In this document: positions 35,809 through 45,891 of the stretch, piece by piece
How positions within the stretch are numbered: position 1 is the stretch's first letter
How the letters are laid out: every line of letters begins with the position of its first letter
Assembly (NCBI RefSeq): GCF_002287175.1
Contig: NZ_LMVM01000041.1
Location: 52,394 to 116,393, forward strand
Source: Methanobacterium bryantii
GTDB lineage: Archaea > Methanobacteriota > Methanobacteria > Methanobacteriales > Methanobacteriaceae
DNA length: 64,000 nt
Direction of reading: 5' to 3'
The notes under the pieces: model-generated
The model's database searches: none
What the model saw: only the letters and a program-made list of their open reading frames with translations
What the model was told of the DNA's origin: nothing
Made by a program: the position numbers and the translations under genes

Positions 35809-37167
35809 ATGGAACCTGTTACTGAAACATTTGAGTCTCGTAAAAAACACGTGTGTGTAAAAGGAGAAGGATTATCTATTCCTGTATGTGATAAGGCTAG
35901 TCTTCCAGGTACAGTTACCCAGAGAACATGTGTTTACGGTGGAGCAAGAATTGTTTTAATGCCAATTACAGATTCAATTCACCTGGTACACGGTCCGATA
36001 GGATGTGCTGCATGTACATGGGATATAAGAGGAAGTAAAACTTCAAGGGAAGATATATACAAAAAAGGATGTTCTACAAACTTACAGGAAAAAGATATCA
36101 TCTTCGGCGGAGAAAAAAAGTTATATGAAACCATAATAGAGCTTAATAAATTATACAAGCCTGGAGCAGTATTTGTATATGCTACATGTGTTGCAGGTAT
36201 AATTGGAGATGATATTAAAGCAGTGTGCAAAAAAGCGGAAGGAATAACTGGATGTAGAGTTATACCAGTTCAATCTGAAGGTTTTCAGAACCACAATAAG
36301 ACTAAAGGGCATTGGATAGGTGGTGATGCATTACTGGACTATGTAATTGGAACAAAAGAACCTGAAGAAACTACTCCCTTTGATATCAATATAGTGGGTG
36401 AATTCAATGTTGCAGGGGATCTCTGGGGAATTAAACCCTTACTTGAAGAAATGGGCGTCAATATAATCAGTACATTAACAGGAGATTCCCATGTGGATGA
36501 AATAGCTCAGGCACACCGGGCTAAGCTCAATATAGTGCAGTGCCAGAAATCTTCAAATTACGTTGCCAAAAAAATGGAAAAAAAATATGGAATACCTTTT
36601 ATAAAAGTTAATTTCTTTGGTCTTGAACAAACTGTAGCCTCTTTAAGGGATGTCGCTGATTTCTTTGGAGATGAAGAAATGATAGAGCGGACCGAAAGAA
36701 TAATCGAATCAGGACTCAAAGAGGTATCACATAAAATTGAAGAATATAAGAAAAGATTAACTGGAAAAACTGTTGCTCTCTATGTTGGAGGTAACAAAGC
36801 ATGGTCTCTTGTAAGGCCTTTTGAAGAATTAGGTATGGATGTAATGATGTCTGGAACAAAAAATGGAATTAGAGAAGATTATGAAATGATCAAGGAAGCT
36901 GTGAGAGATGGTACCATAATTGTAGATGATGCAAATTCAGCAGAATTAACCAGACTTCTTAAAGAACACAGGCCAAATCTACTAATATCTGGTGCTAAAG
37001 AGAAATACATCTCATTAAAGCTCGGAATCCCATTTTGTGACTTTAACCATGACAGAATAACTGCATTTGCAGGATTTAGGGGATTTGTAAGCTTTGCAAA
37101 AGAAGTGGACGCTTCAGTTTCAAGTCCAGTGTTTGAACTAACCTCCAAAAGTTTGAGAGGTGACTAA
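35809..37167 (+). CDS. nifE: Nitrogenase cofactor scaffold protein NifE
   Basis: 452 residues; AGGGGT lies upstream. Homologous to NifD and with NifN forms the scaffold on which NifB-co is matured to FeMo-co. Cys ligands in VTQRTCVYGGAR, GPIGCAAC and YATCVAGIIGDD, and HRAKLNIVQCQKSSNYV equivalent to the cofactor-Cys region. The cofactor His motif of NifD is altered (CDFNHDRITAFAGFRGF), which is what separates NifE from a catalytic subunit. The nifN start overlaps or touches its end. Confidence 0.92.
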   Translation: MEPVTETFESRKKHVCVKGEGLSIPVCDKASLPGTVTQRTCVYGGARIVLMPITDSIHLVHGPIGCAACTWDIRGSKTSREDIYKKGCSTNLQEKDIIFGGEKKLYETIIELNKLYKPGAVFVYATCVAGIIGDDIKAVCKKAEGITGCRVIPVQSEGFQNHNKTKGHWIGGDALLDYVIGTKEPEETTPFDINIVGEFNVAGDLWGIKPLLEEMGVNIISTLTGDSHVDEIAQAHRAKLNIVQCQKSSNYVAKKMEKKYGIPFIKVNFFGLEQTVASLRDVADFFGDEEMIERTERIIESGLKEVSHKIEEYKKRLTGKTVALYVGGNKAWSLVRPFEELGMDVMMSGTKNGIREDYEMIKEAVRDGTIIVDDANSAELTRLLKEHRPNLLISGAKEKYISLKLGIPFCDFNHDRITAFAGFRGFVSFAKEVDASVSSPVFELTSKSLRGD

Positions 37168-37168
37168 A

Positions 37169-38545
<1,377 letters not shown>

Positions 38546-38866
38546 GTGAAGATAGCAGTAGCATCAACAGATGGTAAGCTAGTAGATCTGCATTTTGGGG
38601 ATGCAGATAAATTTTTAATATATAAAATTGAAGATGGAGAAGGTAAATTCCATGAAATAAGAGAAAAAACAGCTATGCCTTTAAATAATCATCAGGAACG
38701 TTGGGTAGCATCAATAGATCTTATAAATGATTGCAAAGCAGTTCTCTGCAATAAAATTGGAAATGAACCTACGATTGAACTTAGAAAATTAGGAATAAAA
38801 CCAATACAGCTTGATTGTGAAGTTAAAGATGCTGTTAGTGAGTGTTCAAAACATCTATTGAGTTAA
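38546..38866 (+). CDS. nifX: NifX-like cofactor-binding protein
   Basis: 106 residues beginning with GTG; GGGAGGAGA is just upstream and the gene touches nifN. RNase-H-like fold of the NifX/NifY/NifB-C-terminal family, with the typical N-terminus IAVASTDGKLVDLHFGDADK. It would hold or shuttle NifB-co or FeMo-co between NifB, NifEN and NifDK. Position at the end of the operon agrees with other methanogens. Confidence 0.85.
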   Translation: MKIAVASTDGKLVDLHFGDADKFLIYKIEDGEGKFHEIREKTAMPLNNHQERWVASIDLINDCKAVLCNKIGNEPTIELRKLGIKPIQLDCEVKDAVSECSKHLLS

Positions 38867-38926
38867 TTGGTTCTTTATGCCAGAGATATGGTAATTTACC
38901 TGATCTAAATATAGTAGGTGGGATTA

Positions 38927-39139
38927 ATGTTGATAACGGTTAACATATCACTGGATTATGGGAGATGTGAAGGATCAGGATGTGGGGCATGTGTGTGTAT
39001 ATGTCCTACTAATGTTTTTACACTTAAAGAGGGTTGTGTGTCAATAAAATCACCAGAATATTGTAAATTATGCGGTAATTGTTTAGATATTTGTCCTTAT
39101 GGGGCTATAGAAATAGAAGAAATAGATGGAACTTTTTAA
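38927..39139 (+). CDS. 2[4Fe-4S] ferredoxin-type protein
   Basis: 70 residues from ATG 38927, chosen because GGTGGG is five bases upstream. Two cluster motifs: GSGCGACVCICPTNVF (with an extra Cys in CEGSG before it) and CKLCGNCLDICPYGAI. Probably a small low-potential electron carrier. Being directly behind nifX and before a second ferredoxin, it may supply nitrogenase or cofactor assembly (inference). Confidence 0.85.
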   Translation: MLITVNISLDYGRCEGSGCGACVCICPTNVFTLKEGCVSIKSPEYCKLCGNCLDICPYGAIEIEEIDGTF

Positions 39140-39154
39140 AACGGGGAGATACAA

Positions 39155-39343
39155 ATGGTTAATGTAAAAATTGACTTTGGAAAATGTGATGGTATAGACT
39201 GTGGGGAATGTGCAGATGTCTGCTCAATGGAAATTCTCAAACTTGAAGGGAACAAAATAGTAATTGTGAACCCTGGAGAATGCAGTTTATGCGAAACATG
39301 TACTGATGTTTGTCCTAATGGAGCTATTGAACTGGAAGAATAA
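39155..39343 (+). CDS. 2[4Fe-4S] ferredoxin-type protein
   Basis: 62 residues. Paralogue of the preceding gene, 15 bases away, with CDGIDCGECADVCSMEI and CSLCETCTDVCPNGAI. The first motif lacks the proline after its last Cys (CSM instead of CPx). GGGGAG precedes the ATG. Last gene of the nif-linked run; a hairpin array follows. Confidence 0.85.
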   Translation: MVNVKIDFGKCDGIDCGECADVCSMEILKLEGNKIVIVNPGECSLCETCTDVCPNGAIELEE

Positions 39344-39403
39344 TCAGGATATGGATACAAAAAGGATAAATAAATTATTTACTTTTTTATCGCTCAAAAT
39401 CCT

Positions 39404-39734
39404 CGAAAATCAAAGATTTTCGGGACTGTCAAACGCAAAGCGTTTGAGCATGTAAAAAATCTCCGATTTTTTACGGTTGCAAATTTTCAATTTGCAAACA
39501 TTGGAAATCGAAGATTTCCAAAGGTTAGAAAATGCAACGCATTTTCTAAAAATTCAAGAATTTTTGGCGCCGTAGGAAATGTAACTAACAAATCTTCGAT
39601 TTGTGCTCCAAACCATTCGGGTTTGAGAGTTTCCTCGGCCCCGAAATCATAGATTTCAAGGGCTTTTGAAAATCGAAGATTTTCGATGCACCAAACATGA
39701 AATGTTTGAGTGCCCCAAACACCATTAGTGTTTG
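39404..39734. repeat. Array of 13 different perfect mini-hairpins
   Basis: Thirteen consecutive inverted repeats, each with a stem of 6-11 bases. Loops are three bases in ten units, two in one and five in two. Examples: CGAAAATC-aaa-GATTTTCG (39404-39422), TCAAACGC-aaa-GCGTTTGA (39429-39447), a 10-base stem at 39452-39474, TTGGAAATC-gaa-GATTTCCAA (39501-39521), an 11-base stem at 39525-39549, CAAACAT-gaa-ATGTTTG (39692-39708), CAAACAC-catta-GTGTTTG (39716-39734). Arm sequences differ, yet every pair matches. Spacing between units is 0-23 bases, mostly short. No coding frame fits. It lies between the nif ferredoxins and a molybdopterin oxidoreductase. Confidence 0.85.
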
Positions 39735-39825
39735 AGGGTTAGGAAAATTTTTTAGTATATTTAGATAATATAACGATAATACCAGTTAATTTTATTAAAA
39801 TTTAATATTCATAGGGTGATACTTC

Positions 39826-41778
39826 TTGAAAACAGTTGTTACAGCATGTACGAGGGATTGTACTGGTGCATGCAGCATACTAGCAAGTGCAGAAGACAGT
39901 AAAGTTACTAAATTACGTGGAAATAAGGAACATGATGTAACTGCAGGGTTTTTATGTAAAAACACTTCCCATTATTTAAAAACTTATTTTTACAGCTCTA
40001 ACAGGGTTCTCCATCCTCTTTTAAAAGAAAATAATGTGTGGAAAAAAATAAGCTGGAATGAAGCGCTTGATATTGCAGCTTCAAAGACATCTGAAGTTAT
40101 TAAAGAATATGGAAGTTCGGCAATCCTGTATTATCAAGGGTTCGGTGCCCGTACAGCTCTACAAGCTATGAACAGGCGATTTTTTAATCTACTTGGGGGA
40201 GTAACAACTACTTACGGCACAGTATGTGGTGGAATTGGCCATTCTGCAATGGAACTTGACTTTGGTACCAAGATATCCCACGATCCACTTGATCACATCA
40301 ACAGTAATTTAATAATCGTCTGGGGAAGGAACCCTGCGGCAACAGACGTGCATCTGTGGAGAATTTTAAGAAAAGCAAAAAGAAATGGAATAAAAATAGT
40401 AGTTATAGATCCGGTAAAAACAAAAACTGCAAAACAGGCAGACGAATTTATACAGCCTGCACCAGGTTCAGATTTATATCTTGCAATGTCACTTGCTAAA
40501 ATCGTCTTAGAAACTGATAATGTGGACTATGGTTTTATAGAAAATTATACCAAAAATTTTGATTCGTATAAAAAAATACTTGGCAAATATTCATTTGGAT
40601 ATTTATCTGATAAATGTGATGTTGATCTAGACAAAATAAGAGAATTAGCACTTGAATATGCGCAGGGTAAACCTTCAAGCATCATTACCGGATGGGGGCT
40701 TCACCGATATGTACAGGGGCATCTTGCTTTCCGCATGATTGATGCTCTTGCTGCTGTAACTGGAAACATTGGGGTCTCTGGAGGGGGTGTAAGCCAGGGA
40801 TTTGAGGAGTTTGAGTACTTTGATTTTTCCTCTGTAGAACTAAATGAACGTGGAAAAAATCAGAGGAAGCTTCCAATGCCTAAAATCGGTGAAGCTATAC
40901 TTGATACAGACAACCCTCCTATAAAACTTATATTTTTAGCCTCTGGAAACCCAGTTAATTTAAATCCAGATTCATTAAAGGTTAAAGAAGGTTTTGATAG
41001 TGCAAATTTTGTTATAATGATGGATCACTTTCTAAATGATACCTCAGAAAGTGCAGATCTATTTCTGCCTACTACTACTTATTTGGAGGAAGAGGATCTA
41101 ATTGGAAGTTATGGCCACAACTGGGTATCTCCAATAAATCCAGTAGTGCCTCCACAAGGAGAGGCAAAATCTGAATTTGAGATATTCCAACTTCTCGCGC
41201 GGAGATTAGGGATTTTTGATGAAATGTCAGGAAGTGCTAAGGACTGGCTCAAAAAACTGGCAGCACCGATATTAGGTCAAGGTATAACCTTTGAAGACCT
41301 TCAAAATGCCCCTCAAAGGATGATCAAAAAAACTGAAATACCGTTTGCTGACATGAAATTTAAAACAGAATCTGGACGCTTTGAATTTATAGAAGAACTT
41401 TCTGTCAAGGATATAAGTATAGAAGAGTTCCCATTAAAACTTCTTTCAACAATGGCAGAAGAATTCATAGGGTCTGTAGTTCCTGAAAGTGAGCTGGTAG
41501 ATGGATTTTTAGAAGTCCATGTTCATCCAGATATCTTGAAGGAAAATAATTTAGCTGATGGGGATAAAGCACTGATTGAATCTCCTATTGGAAGCCTTGT
41601 TGTTAAAGTGAAAGAAGATGATGAAGTTAGAAAGGACTATATCCTTACATATAAAGGCGGATGGTTAAAATATAATAAATGCGTGAATGTTTTAACTCAG
41701 CCTATAATGAGTGAGATTGGGGATGGAACTCCTTACTATGATACGAGGGTACGGATTAAAGGAATAGATAATAGCTAG
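39826..41778 (+). CDS. Molybdopterin oxidoreductase, DMSO-reductase/formate-dehydrogenase type
   Basis: 650 residues from TTG 39826, with GGGTGA upstream. An N-terminal 4Fe-4S motif (Cys 8, 12, 16 and 44) precedes the bis-MGD core (IVWGRNPAATDVHLWR, VVIDPVKTKTAKQAD, ASGNPVNLNPDS, TTTYLEEEDLIGSYG) and a C-terminal cofactor-binding domain (~520-650). Cys134 in GTVCGGIGHS is the candidate metal ligand. No signal peptide, so cytoplasmic. No electron-transfer subunit, F420 subunit or transporter gene adjoins it. Related proteins include formate dehydrogenases and reductases of many substrates; the substrate is not known. Confidence 0.85.
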   Translation: MKTVVTACTRDCTGACSILASAEDSKVTKLRGNKEHDVTAGFLCKNTSHYLKTYFYSSNRVLHPLLKENNVWKKISWNEALDIAASKTSEVIKEYGSSAILYYQGFGARTALQAMNRRFFNLLGGVTTTYGTVCGGIGHSAMELDFGTKISHDPLDHINSNLIIVWGRNPAATDVHLWRILRKAKRNGIKIVVIDPVKTKTAKQADEFIQPAPGSDLYLAMSLAKIVLETDNVDYGFIENYTKNFDSYKKILGKYSFGYLSDKCDVDLDKIRELALEYAQGKPSSIITGWGLHRYVQGHLAFRMIDALAAVTGNIGVSGGGVSQGFEEFEYFDFSSVELNERGKNQRKLPMPKIGEAILDTDNPPIKLIFLASGNPVNLNPDSLKVKEGFDSANFVIMMDHFLNDTSESADLFLPTTTYLEEEDLIGSYGHNWVSPINPVVPPQGEAKSEFEIFQLLARRLGIFDEMSGSAKDWLKKLAAPILGQGITFEDLQNAPQRMIKKTEIPFADMKFKTESGRFEFIEELSVKDISIEEFPLKLLSTMAEEFIGSVVPESELVDGFLEVHVHPDILKENNLADGDKALIESPIGSLVVKVKEDDEVRKDYILTYKGGWLKYNKCVNVLTQPIMSEIGDGTPYYDTRVRIKGIDNS

Positions 41779-41915
41779 GAACTGTGATCATCTGTTTCCA
41801 ATATGGTTGAATCCTTAAAACATTTTACAACATATTTTTTTACTTTATTTCTATAATTTTTAGATATTCAGTATCATTATTATTTAGATGTTCTTAATTT
41901 TTGATTAAATGTAAC

Positions 41916-41939
41916 TTTATATATCTGTAAGTACTTACA
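41916..41939 (+). promoter_or_regulatory. C1-peptidase promoter with 14-bp palindromic operator
   Basis: TATA box TTTATATAT at 41916-41924 is followed immediately by TGTAAGTACTTACA (41926-41939), a perfect palindrome with no spacer. It lies between TATA and the expected start near 41945-41950, where a bound dimeric repressor would block transcription. The gene's ATG is at 41979. Confidence 0.55.
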
Positions 41940-41978
41940 AAACTTTAATTAAATGGACTTAATTAAAGAGGACTAAAT

Positions 41979-42857
41979 ATGGATAAAATTTTTGAAAAAC
42001 GAATGGGCTGGCGCCCGGATATCCCTGATTTAAGGGATTATACCTTTGAACATGACAATATAAAACCTATGCTGGAAAAGATAGGTATTGTTGAATCTGT
42101 AAAAAAGCTTCCGGCTACTGCAGATTTAAGAGCATGGTGTTCTCAGGTAGAAGACCAGAAAAATTTAGGGTCGTGTACTGCCAATGCAGGCGTTGGACTT
42201 GTTGAATATTTTGAGCGTAAAGCATTTGGTAAACATATGGATGCATCTAGACTTTTCCTTTACAAAACCACCCGAAGATTGATGGGCTTGAAGGGGGACA
42301 GTGGGGCTGACCTTAGATCAACTATGGGTGCGCTGGTGCTTTTTGGAGTTCCTCCAGAAAGGTATTGGCCTTATACAGACAAAAACCCTGATTTTGACAA
42401 GGAACCAGACACATTCTGTTATGCATGTGCTGAAAATTACCAGTCTATTCAATATGTAAAACTGGATCCTCCATCTACCCTTACAAATGATCTTTTAGAT
42501 AGAATCAAGACAAATCTGGCTGCAGGATTACCTTCTATGTTTGGATTTACAGTATACAGCTCAATAGAACAGACAATAGATAACGCTGGAAAAATACCAT
42601 TCCCTTGCGGTGGAGAACAAATTGAAGGTGGACATGCTATCGTGGCAGTGGGATACGATGATAAAATGAAAATTAAAAATAGCAACTGCACCAATTCCAC
42701 TACTGGAGCTCTTCTTATACGGAATTCATGGGGCACCAGTTGGGGTGAAAAAGGTTACGGCTGGCTGCCATATGAATATGTGCTAAAAGGAATTGCCATT
42801 GACTGGTGGACTCTTCTTAAAAATGAATGGGTTGATACTGGAGAGTTTGGACTTTAA
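41979..42857 (+). CDS. Papain-type (C1A) cysteine peptidase, cytoplasmic
   Basis: 292 residues, with GAGGA before the ATG. Catalytic residues can be assigned: Gln60 (oxyanion hole, VEDQKNLGSC), Cys66, His219 in GGHAIVAVGYDD and Asn249 in LIRNSWGTSWGEKGYGWLPY. There is no signal peptide and only a short N-terminal segment before the mature fold, so no classical inhibitory propeptide. Similar proteins occur scattered in bacteria and archaea; transfer is likely but not proven here. Likely controlled through the palindrome in its promoter. Substrate unknown. Confidence 0.9.
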   Translation: MDKIFEKRMGWRPDIPDLRDYTFEHDNIKPMLEKIGIVESVKKLPATADLRAWCSQVEDQKNLGSCTANAGVGLVEYFERKAFGKHMDASRLFLYKTTRRLMGLKGDSGADLRSTMGALVLFGVPPERYWPYTDKNPDFDKEPDTFCYACAENYQSIQYVKLDPPSTLTNDLLDRIKTNLAAGLPSMFGFTVYSSIEQTIDNAGKIPFPCGGEQIEGGHAIVAVGYDDKMKIKNSNCTNSTTGALLIRNSWGTSWGEKGYGWLPYEYVLKGIAIDWWTLLKNEWVDTGEFGL

Positions 42858-42917
42858 AATAGTAATTTATACATTTTTTATTTAATTTTTTAAAATAAAA
42901 AATAATTAGAAAATAGT

Positions 42918-44012
42918 TCACCTTTCTCTTTTACCTTCAATGAATTCATTCACCATGTTGTATGCTTGTTCGTCTATGAACTGTTCTGGCGGATGTTTCA
43001 TGGTGTAAGCTGAGATTGATGTTAATTGACCTCCAATACCTCTTTGAAGAGCTAATTTACAGCAGCGGATTGCATCTATGACACATCCTGCAGAGTTTGG
43101 TGAGTCTTCAACACTGAGCCTTAATTCTATGTTCATAGGTACATCCCCAAATGTTTTACCTTCCATTCTGAGGAAGCAAAGCTTATTATCCTTTTGGAAT
43201 GGTACATAATCACTTGGACCAATATGAATATCAGAATCTGGAAGTCTTTCTGCAAGTACAGACTGCACAGCTTCTGTCTTTGATTCCTTTTTTGAATCAA
43301 GACGATCCCTGTTTAACATGTTCAGGAAATCGGTATTTCCGCCAGTGTTTAACTGGTATGTACGTTCTACTTTTACTCCTCTTTCGCGGAATAGATTAGC
43401 TAATGTCCTGTGTGTAATTGTAGCACCTATTTGGGCTTTAATATCGTCCCCTATTGCAGGAATTCCCTTTTCTTCGAATTTTTTAGACCATTCGGGGTCA
43501 CTTACAATAAAAACAGGCATACAGTTTATAAATGCAACTCCTGCATCAAGGGCACACTGTGCATAAAACCTTACGGCTTCTTCAGAGCCTACTGGGAGAT
43601 AATTTACGAGCATTTCAGCTCCGCTTTCTTTTAAAACTTCTACAATATCAGATTGTTCTTCACCTGATACCACAAAGGTATAATCATCGTCATAATTGCT
43701 CATGTGTGGGGCAACACCGTCTAAAACTTTACCCATCGATACTTTAACTCCCATTTCAGGAATTTCTGGGCAGAAAACATGGGTACAGTTTGGTTTTGCA
43801 AAAATAGCTTCGCTTACATCTTTACCTACTTTTCTTTGATCTATATCAAAAGCAGCTACTACTTCTATATCTGATGCAGTGTAATTCCCAATTACGGGAT
43901 GCATTAAACCAATGGCATCTTCTGGATCCTTGTTTTTATAATAATGAATTCCCTGTATTAAAGAACTTGCACAATTACCAAGTCCCATTATCGCTATTTT
44001 TATCTTCTCCAA
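42918..44012 (-). CDS. myo-Inositol-1-phosphate synthase
   Basis: 364 residues from TTG 44012, with GAGGGTG six bases upstream. Converts glucose 6-phosphate to inositol 1-phosphate (numbered 3-phosphate by some) with NAD, for archaeal inositol phospholipids. Rossmann motif IAIMGLGNCASSLIQG at the start; NTGGNTDFLNM and KKESKTEAVQ are the active-site region with lysines. The length matches the short archaeal/actinobacterial type. Monocistronic by appearance. Confidence 0.92.
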   Translation of the reverse strand: MEKIKIAIMGLGNCASSLIQGIHYYKNKDPEDAIGLMHPVIGNYTASDIEVVAAFDIDQRKVGKDVSEAIFAKPNCTHVFCPEIPEMGVKVSMGKVLDGVAPHMSNYDDDYTFVVSGEEQSDIVEVLKESGAEMLVNYLPVGSEEAVRFYAQCALDAGVAFINCMPVFIVSDPEWSKKFEEKGIPAIGDDIKAQIGATITHRTLANLFRERGVKVERTYQLNTGGNTDFLNMLNRDRLDSKKESKTEAVQSVLAERLPDSDIHIGPSDYVPFQKDNKLCFLRMEGKTFGDVPMNIELRLSVEDSPNSAGCVIDAIRCCKLALQRGIGGQLTSISAYTMKHPPEQFIDEQAYNMVNEFIEGKRER

Positions 44013-44351
44013 CTATAACACCCTCTAAAATATATTGAACTGATGATATGTTTATTAATATCATTTAAAATTAATATCAAACTTTATTTTATTATGTTAT
44101 CCTTATTTTAATTCTAATAAGTAGATTATCTTTAAAAAAAGATTAGCTTAATTATACTATTAAATGTTTCGATCGGCGGGTTACTGGTTATTAGAATTGA
44201 TAACTATTTAAATTCAACTAAAAAGTCTAAATATTTAAAAAAATATTAATTTAATATTTTTTAACATTTAATATTACTTTTGTAGTTAAAATAATTTAAT
44301 TTGAAAAATTTTGGGTTGTTATGAAACAGGATATATAATTTAACTAGATCC
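44013..44351. other. AT-rich intergenic region
   Basis: About 340 bases without a supported gene. Nearly all A/T apart from a GATCGGCGGGTTACTGG island at about 44171-44187. The promoter of the inositol-phosphate synthase should lie near 44030-44100. Nothing else recognised. Confidence 0.4.
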
Positions 44352-44792
44352 TTATTTAATGACTCCAAAACTCATAAGTCCTAGATAACCTGCTGATGTA
44401 AGTCCTGTGCTCCATATGACAATGCCGATACTCATCCAGATTAATAATGGTTTCTTACGGGATCCTAAAGCGACTCCGAGTGCTGATCCAACTGGAGCAC
44501 CGAAAAGTAATGGAGATATAAGTCCCAATCCAACTACGCCGTATTTATTCCATATTTTATAATATCTGCTGCCTTTTAAATCTTTATTTTCACCATAACG
44601 CCATTTTATAACCTTTTCTCTGATGTTATCTCCAACAGCTGTAACTAGAAATGCAGCTACAATTGCCCCTAATGCGGATGCAACTCCAATTATAACTGGA
44701 TTAAGGTTGATGGCTAGTCCAAGAGGTATGGCTGCCCATAATTCCAAAATGCCTGCTCCAAAAACAAGTAATGTGCCTGCTACTACGTCCAT
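44352..44792 (-). CDS. Small multidrug-export-family membrane protein
   Basis: 146 residues with four to five hydrophobic segments. Matches the COG2426 'small multi-drug export' family: GILELWAAIPLGLAINLNPV near the start and KYGVVGLGLISPLLFGAPVG in the second half. The transport role of the family is weakly documented, so the name is by similarity. Stands alone between AT-rich gaps. Confidence 0.75.
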   Translation of the reverse strand: MDVVAGTLLVFGAGILELWAAIPLGLAINLNPVIIGVASALGAIVAAFLVTAVGDNIREKVIKWRYGENKDLKGSRYYKIWNKYGVVGLGLISPLLFGAPVGSALGVALGSRKKPLLIWMSIGIVIWSTGLTSAGYLGLMSFGVIK

Positions 44793-44969
44793 TTTTGTAA
44801 CCTTTTAAATTATAATTTGAAGATATTACTCTAATTAATTTTGTATATACGTTTATAACTATAAATATTTTAAAATCTTTATGTGACGAGATTTTATGGG
44901 TGATTGATCAGTAAATTAATAAGTATGCTGATTAGACTCATTTTAATGAATTAAAGAGGAAGTGCTGAA

Positions 44970-45533
44970 TTGGATAATAAACACAAAAACATTATATCAG
45001 CTGGAATCTTTCTAATTGTGTTTATAATAACATTTTTAGTAAGTGAAGATATCTTAAAATCATTAATTTCAGGCATTTTGGTTGCAATTATAATGGAAAT
45101 AATCATTAGTAAACATAAAGACACGAAAGAAAATCCTCAATTGCAAGCAAATATTAAAACTAAAAAATATGAACATGGTGAAAACAGTAAAAAGATAATT
45201 AACTGGAAAGCTGTATTTGCAGGTTTGCTTGTTTCTGGAATTTTAGTTGCGGCCCTTTTAACTACCCCACCATCGGACGGTACCACTGAACTGTCTGAAG
45301 AAGCCTCTATATTACTTACTCTTTCAGTAATGGGGTCTGTTTTCATGGGAGGTGCAATAACAGGTTATATGTCTGGTTCTGGTAAACGTGGCCTGGTTAA
45401 TAGTGTAATTTTTGCTGTTATATTGGGATTATCCATGGCCCTTTTGAGTCCTTTAATGCTTATATTTACTATCCCGGGACCAATAGGGGGAATTATTGGT
45501 GGTGCAGTTGGAAAAATTCTGAAAAATAATTAG
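44970..45533 (+). CDS. Membrane protein with Gly-rich C-terminal helices, hypothetical
   Basis: 187 residues from TTG 44970, with AAGAGGA just upstream. Hydrophobic segments at about 8-25, 30-46, 78-96, 112-132 and 140-180, with a charged loop (about 48-75). The end (GPIGGIIGGAVGKIL) resembles DUF5518-type proteins of methanogens. Function unknown. It ends at a long inverted repeat shared with the convergent gene. Confidence 0.65.
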   Translation: MDNKHKNIISAGIFLIVFIITFLVSEDILKSLISGILVAIIMEIIISKHKDTKENPQLQANIKTKKYEHGENSKKIINWKAVFAGLLVSGILVAALLTTPPSDGTTELSEEASILLTLSVMGSVFMGGAITGYMSGSGKRGLVNSVIFAVILGLSMALLSPLMLIFTIPGPIGGIIGGAVGKILKNN

Positions 45534-45536
45534 TTC

Positions 45537-45582
45537 ATGATGAATTAATTTAATGTAAATTGGCTAAAAATTAATTCATCAT
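45537..45582. terminator. Bidirectional hairpin terminator between convergent genes
   Basis: 45537-45551 and 45568-45582 are exact 15-base complements (arm ATGATGAATTAATTT) with a 16-base loop. The repeat fills the 49-base gap between the two stop codons exactly, so it can serve both strands; the T-rich arms provide a U-tract in either direction. Confidence 0.6.
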
Positions 45583-45882
45583 TTAACGCTGCTCAAGTTC
45601 TGTACCTCTCGTGCAGTAAAAATTGTATTTGACTCCAATTCCATATTCCTGCGCAAATGGGCATGTTGGACACATGCACCCTCTTTCTTTAGTTATACAG
45701 CTTTCGCTCTTTCCAGTTACGCAGAATAGTAATTCATCAACTTCTTTTGCACATTCATTGTAAGTTGGACAGATTGGGCATATACAATCTGATTTCATCT
45801 GGTTCAGTGTGATAGTTTTATTTTCCTCTGACATTTGATCTATTTCATTCATTTTTTCTTTGAACTTGTCCATTTCCTTCAA
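45583..45882 (-). CDS. DUF2769-type cysteine-rich protein
   Basis: 99 residues. After a charged helix of about 30 residues come eight cysteines in CICPICPTYNEC, FCVTGKSESC and CMCPTCPFAQEY, ending FYCTRG. This is the DUF2769 pattern found mostly in methanogens and likely binds metal. A second family member lies at 47126. Directly downstream of the sensor-like membrane gene at 45892. Confidence 0.75.
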   Translation of the reverse strand: MKEMDKFKEKMNEIDQMSEENKTITLNQMKSDCICPICPTYNECAKEVDELLFCVTGKSESCITKERGCMCPTCPFAQEYGIGVKYNFYCTRGTELEQR

Positions 45883-45891
45883 CCTCTTTTG

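Noticed and set aside
39404..39734. CRISPR array
   Set aside because: There is no repeated direct-repeat sequence and no uniform spacers; only self-complementarity recurs, and no cas genes are near.
39404..39734. Insertion sequence or MITE with terminal inverted repeats
   Set aside because: No transposase, no matching outer ends and no target duplication seen; the repeats are many short stems rather than two ends.
44171..44187. G/C-rich island as a small RNA gene
   Set aside because: Only a short GATCGGCGGGTTACTGG stretch with no convincing stem or known RNA signature; left as unexplained intergenic sequence.
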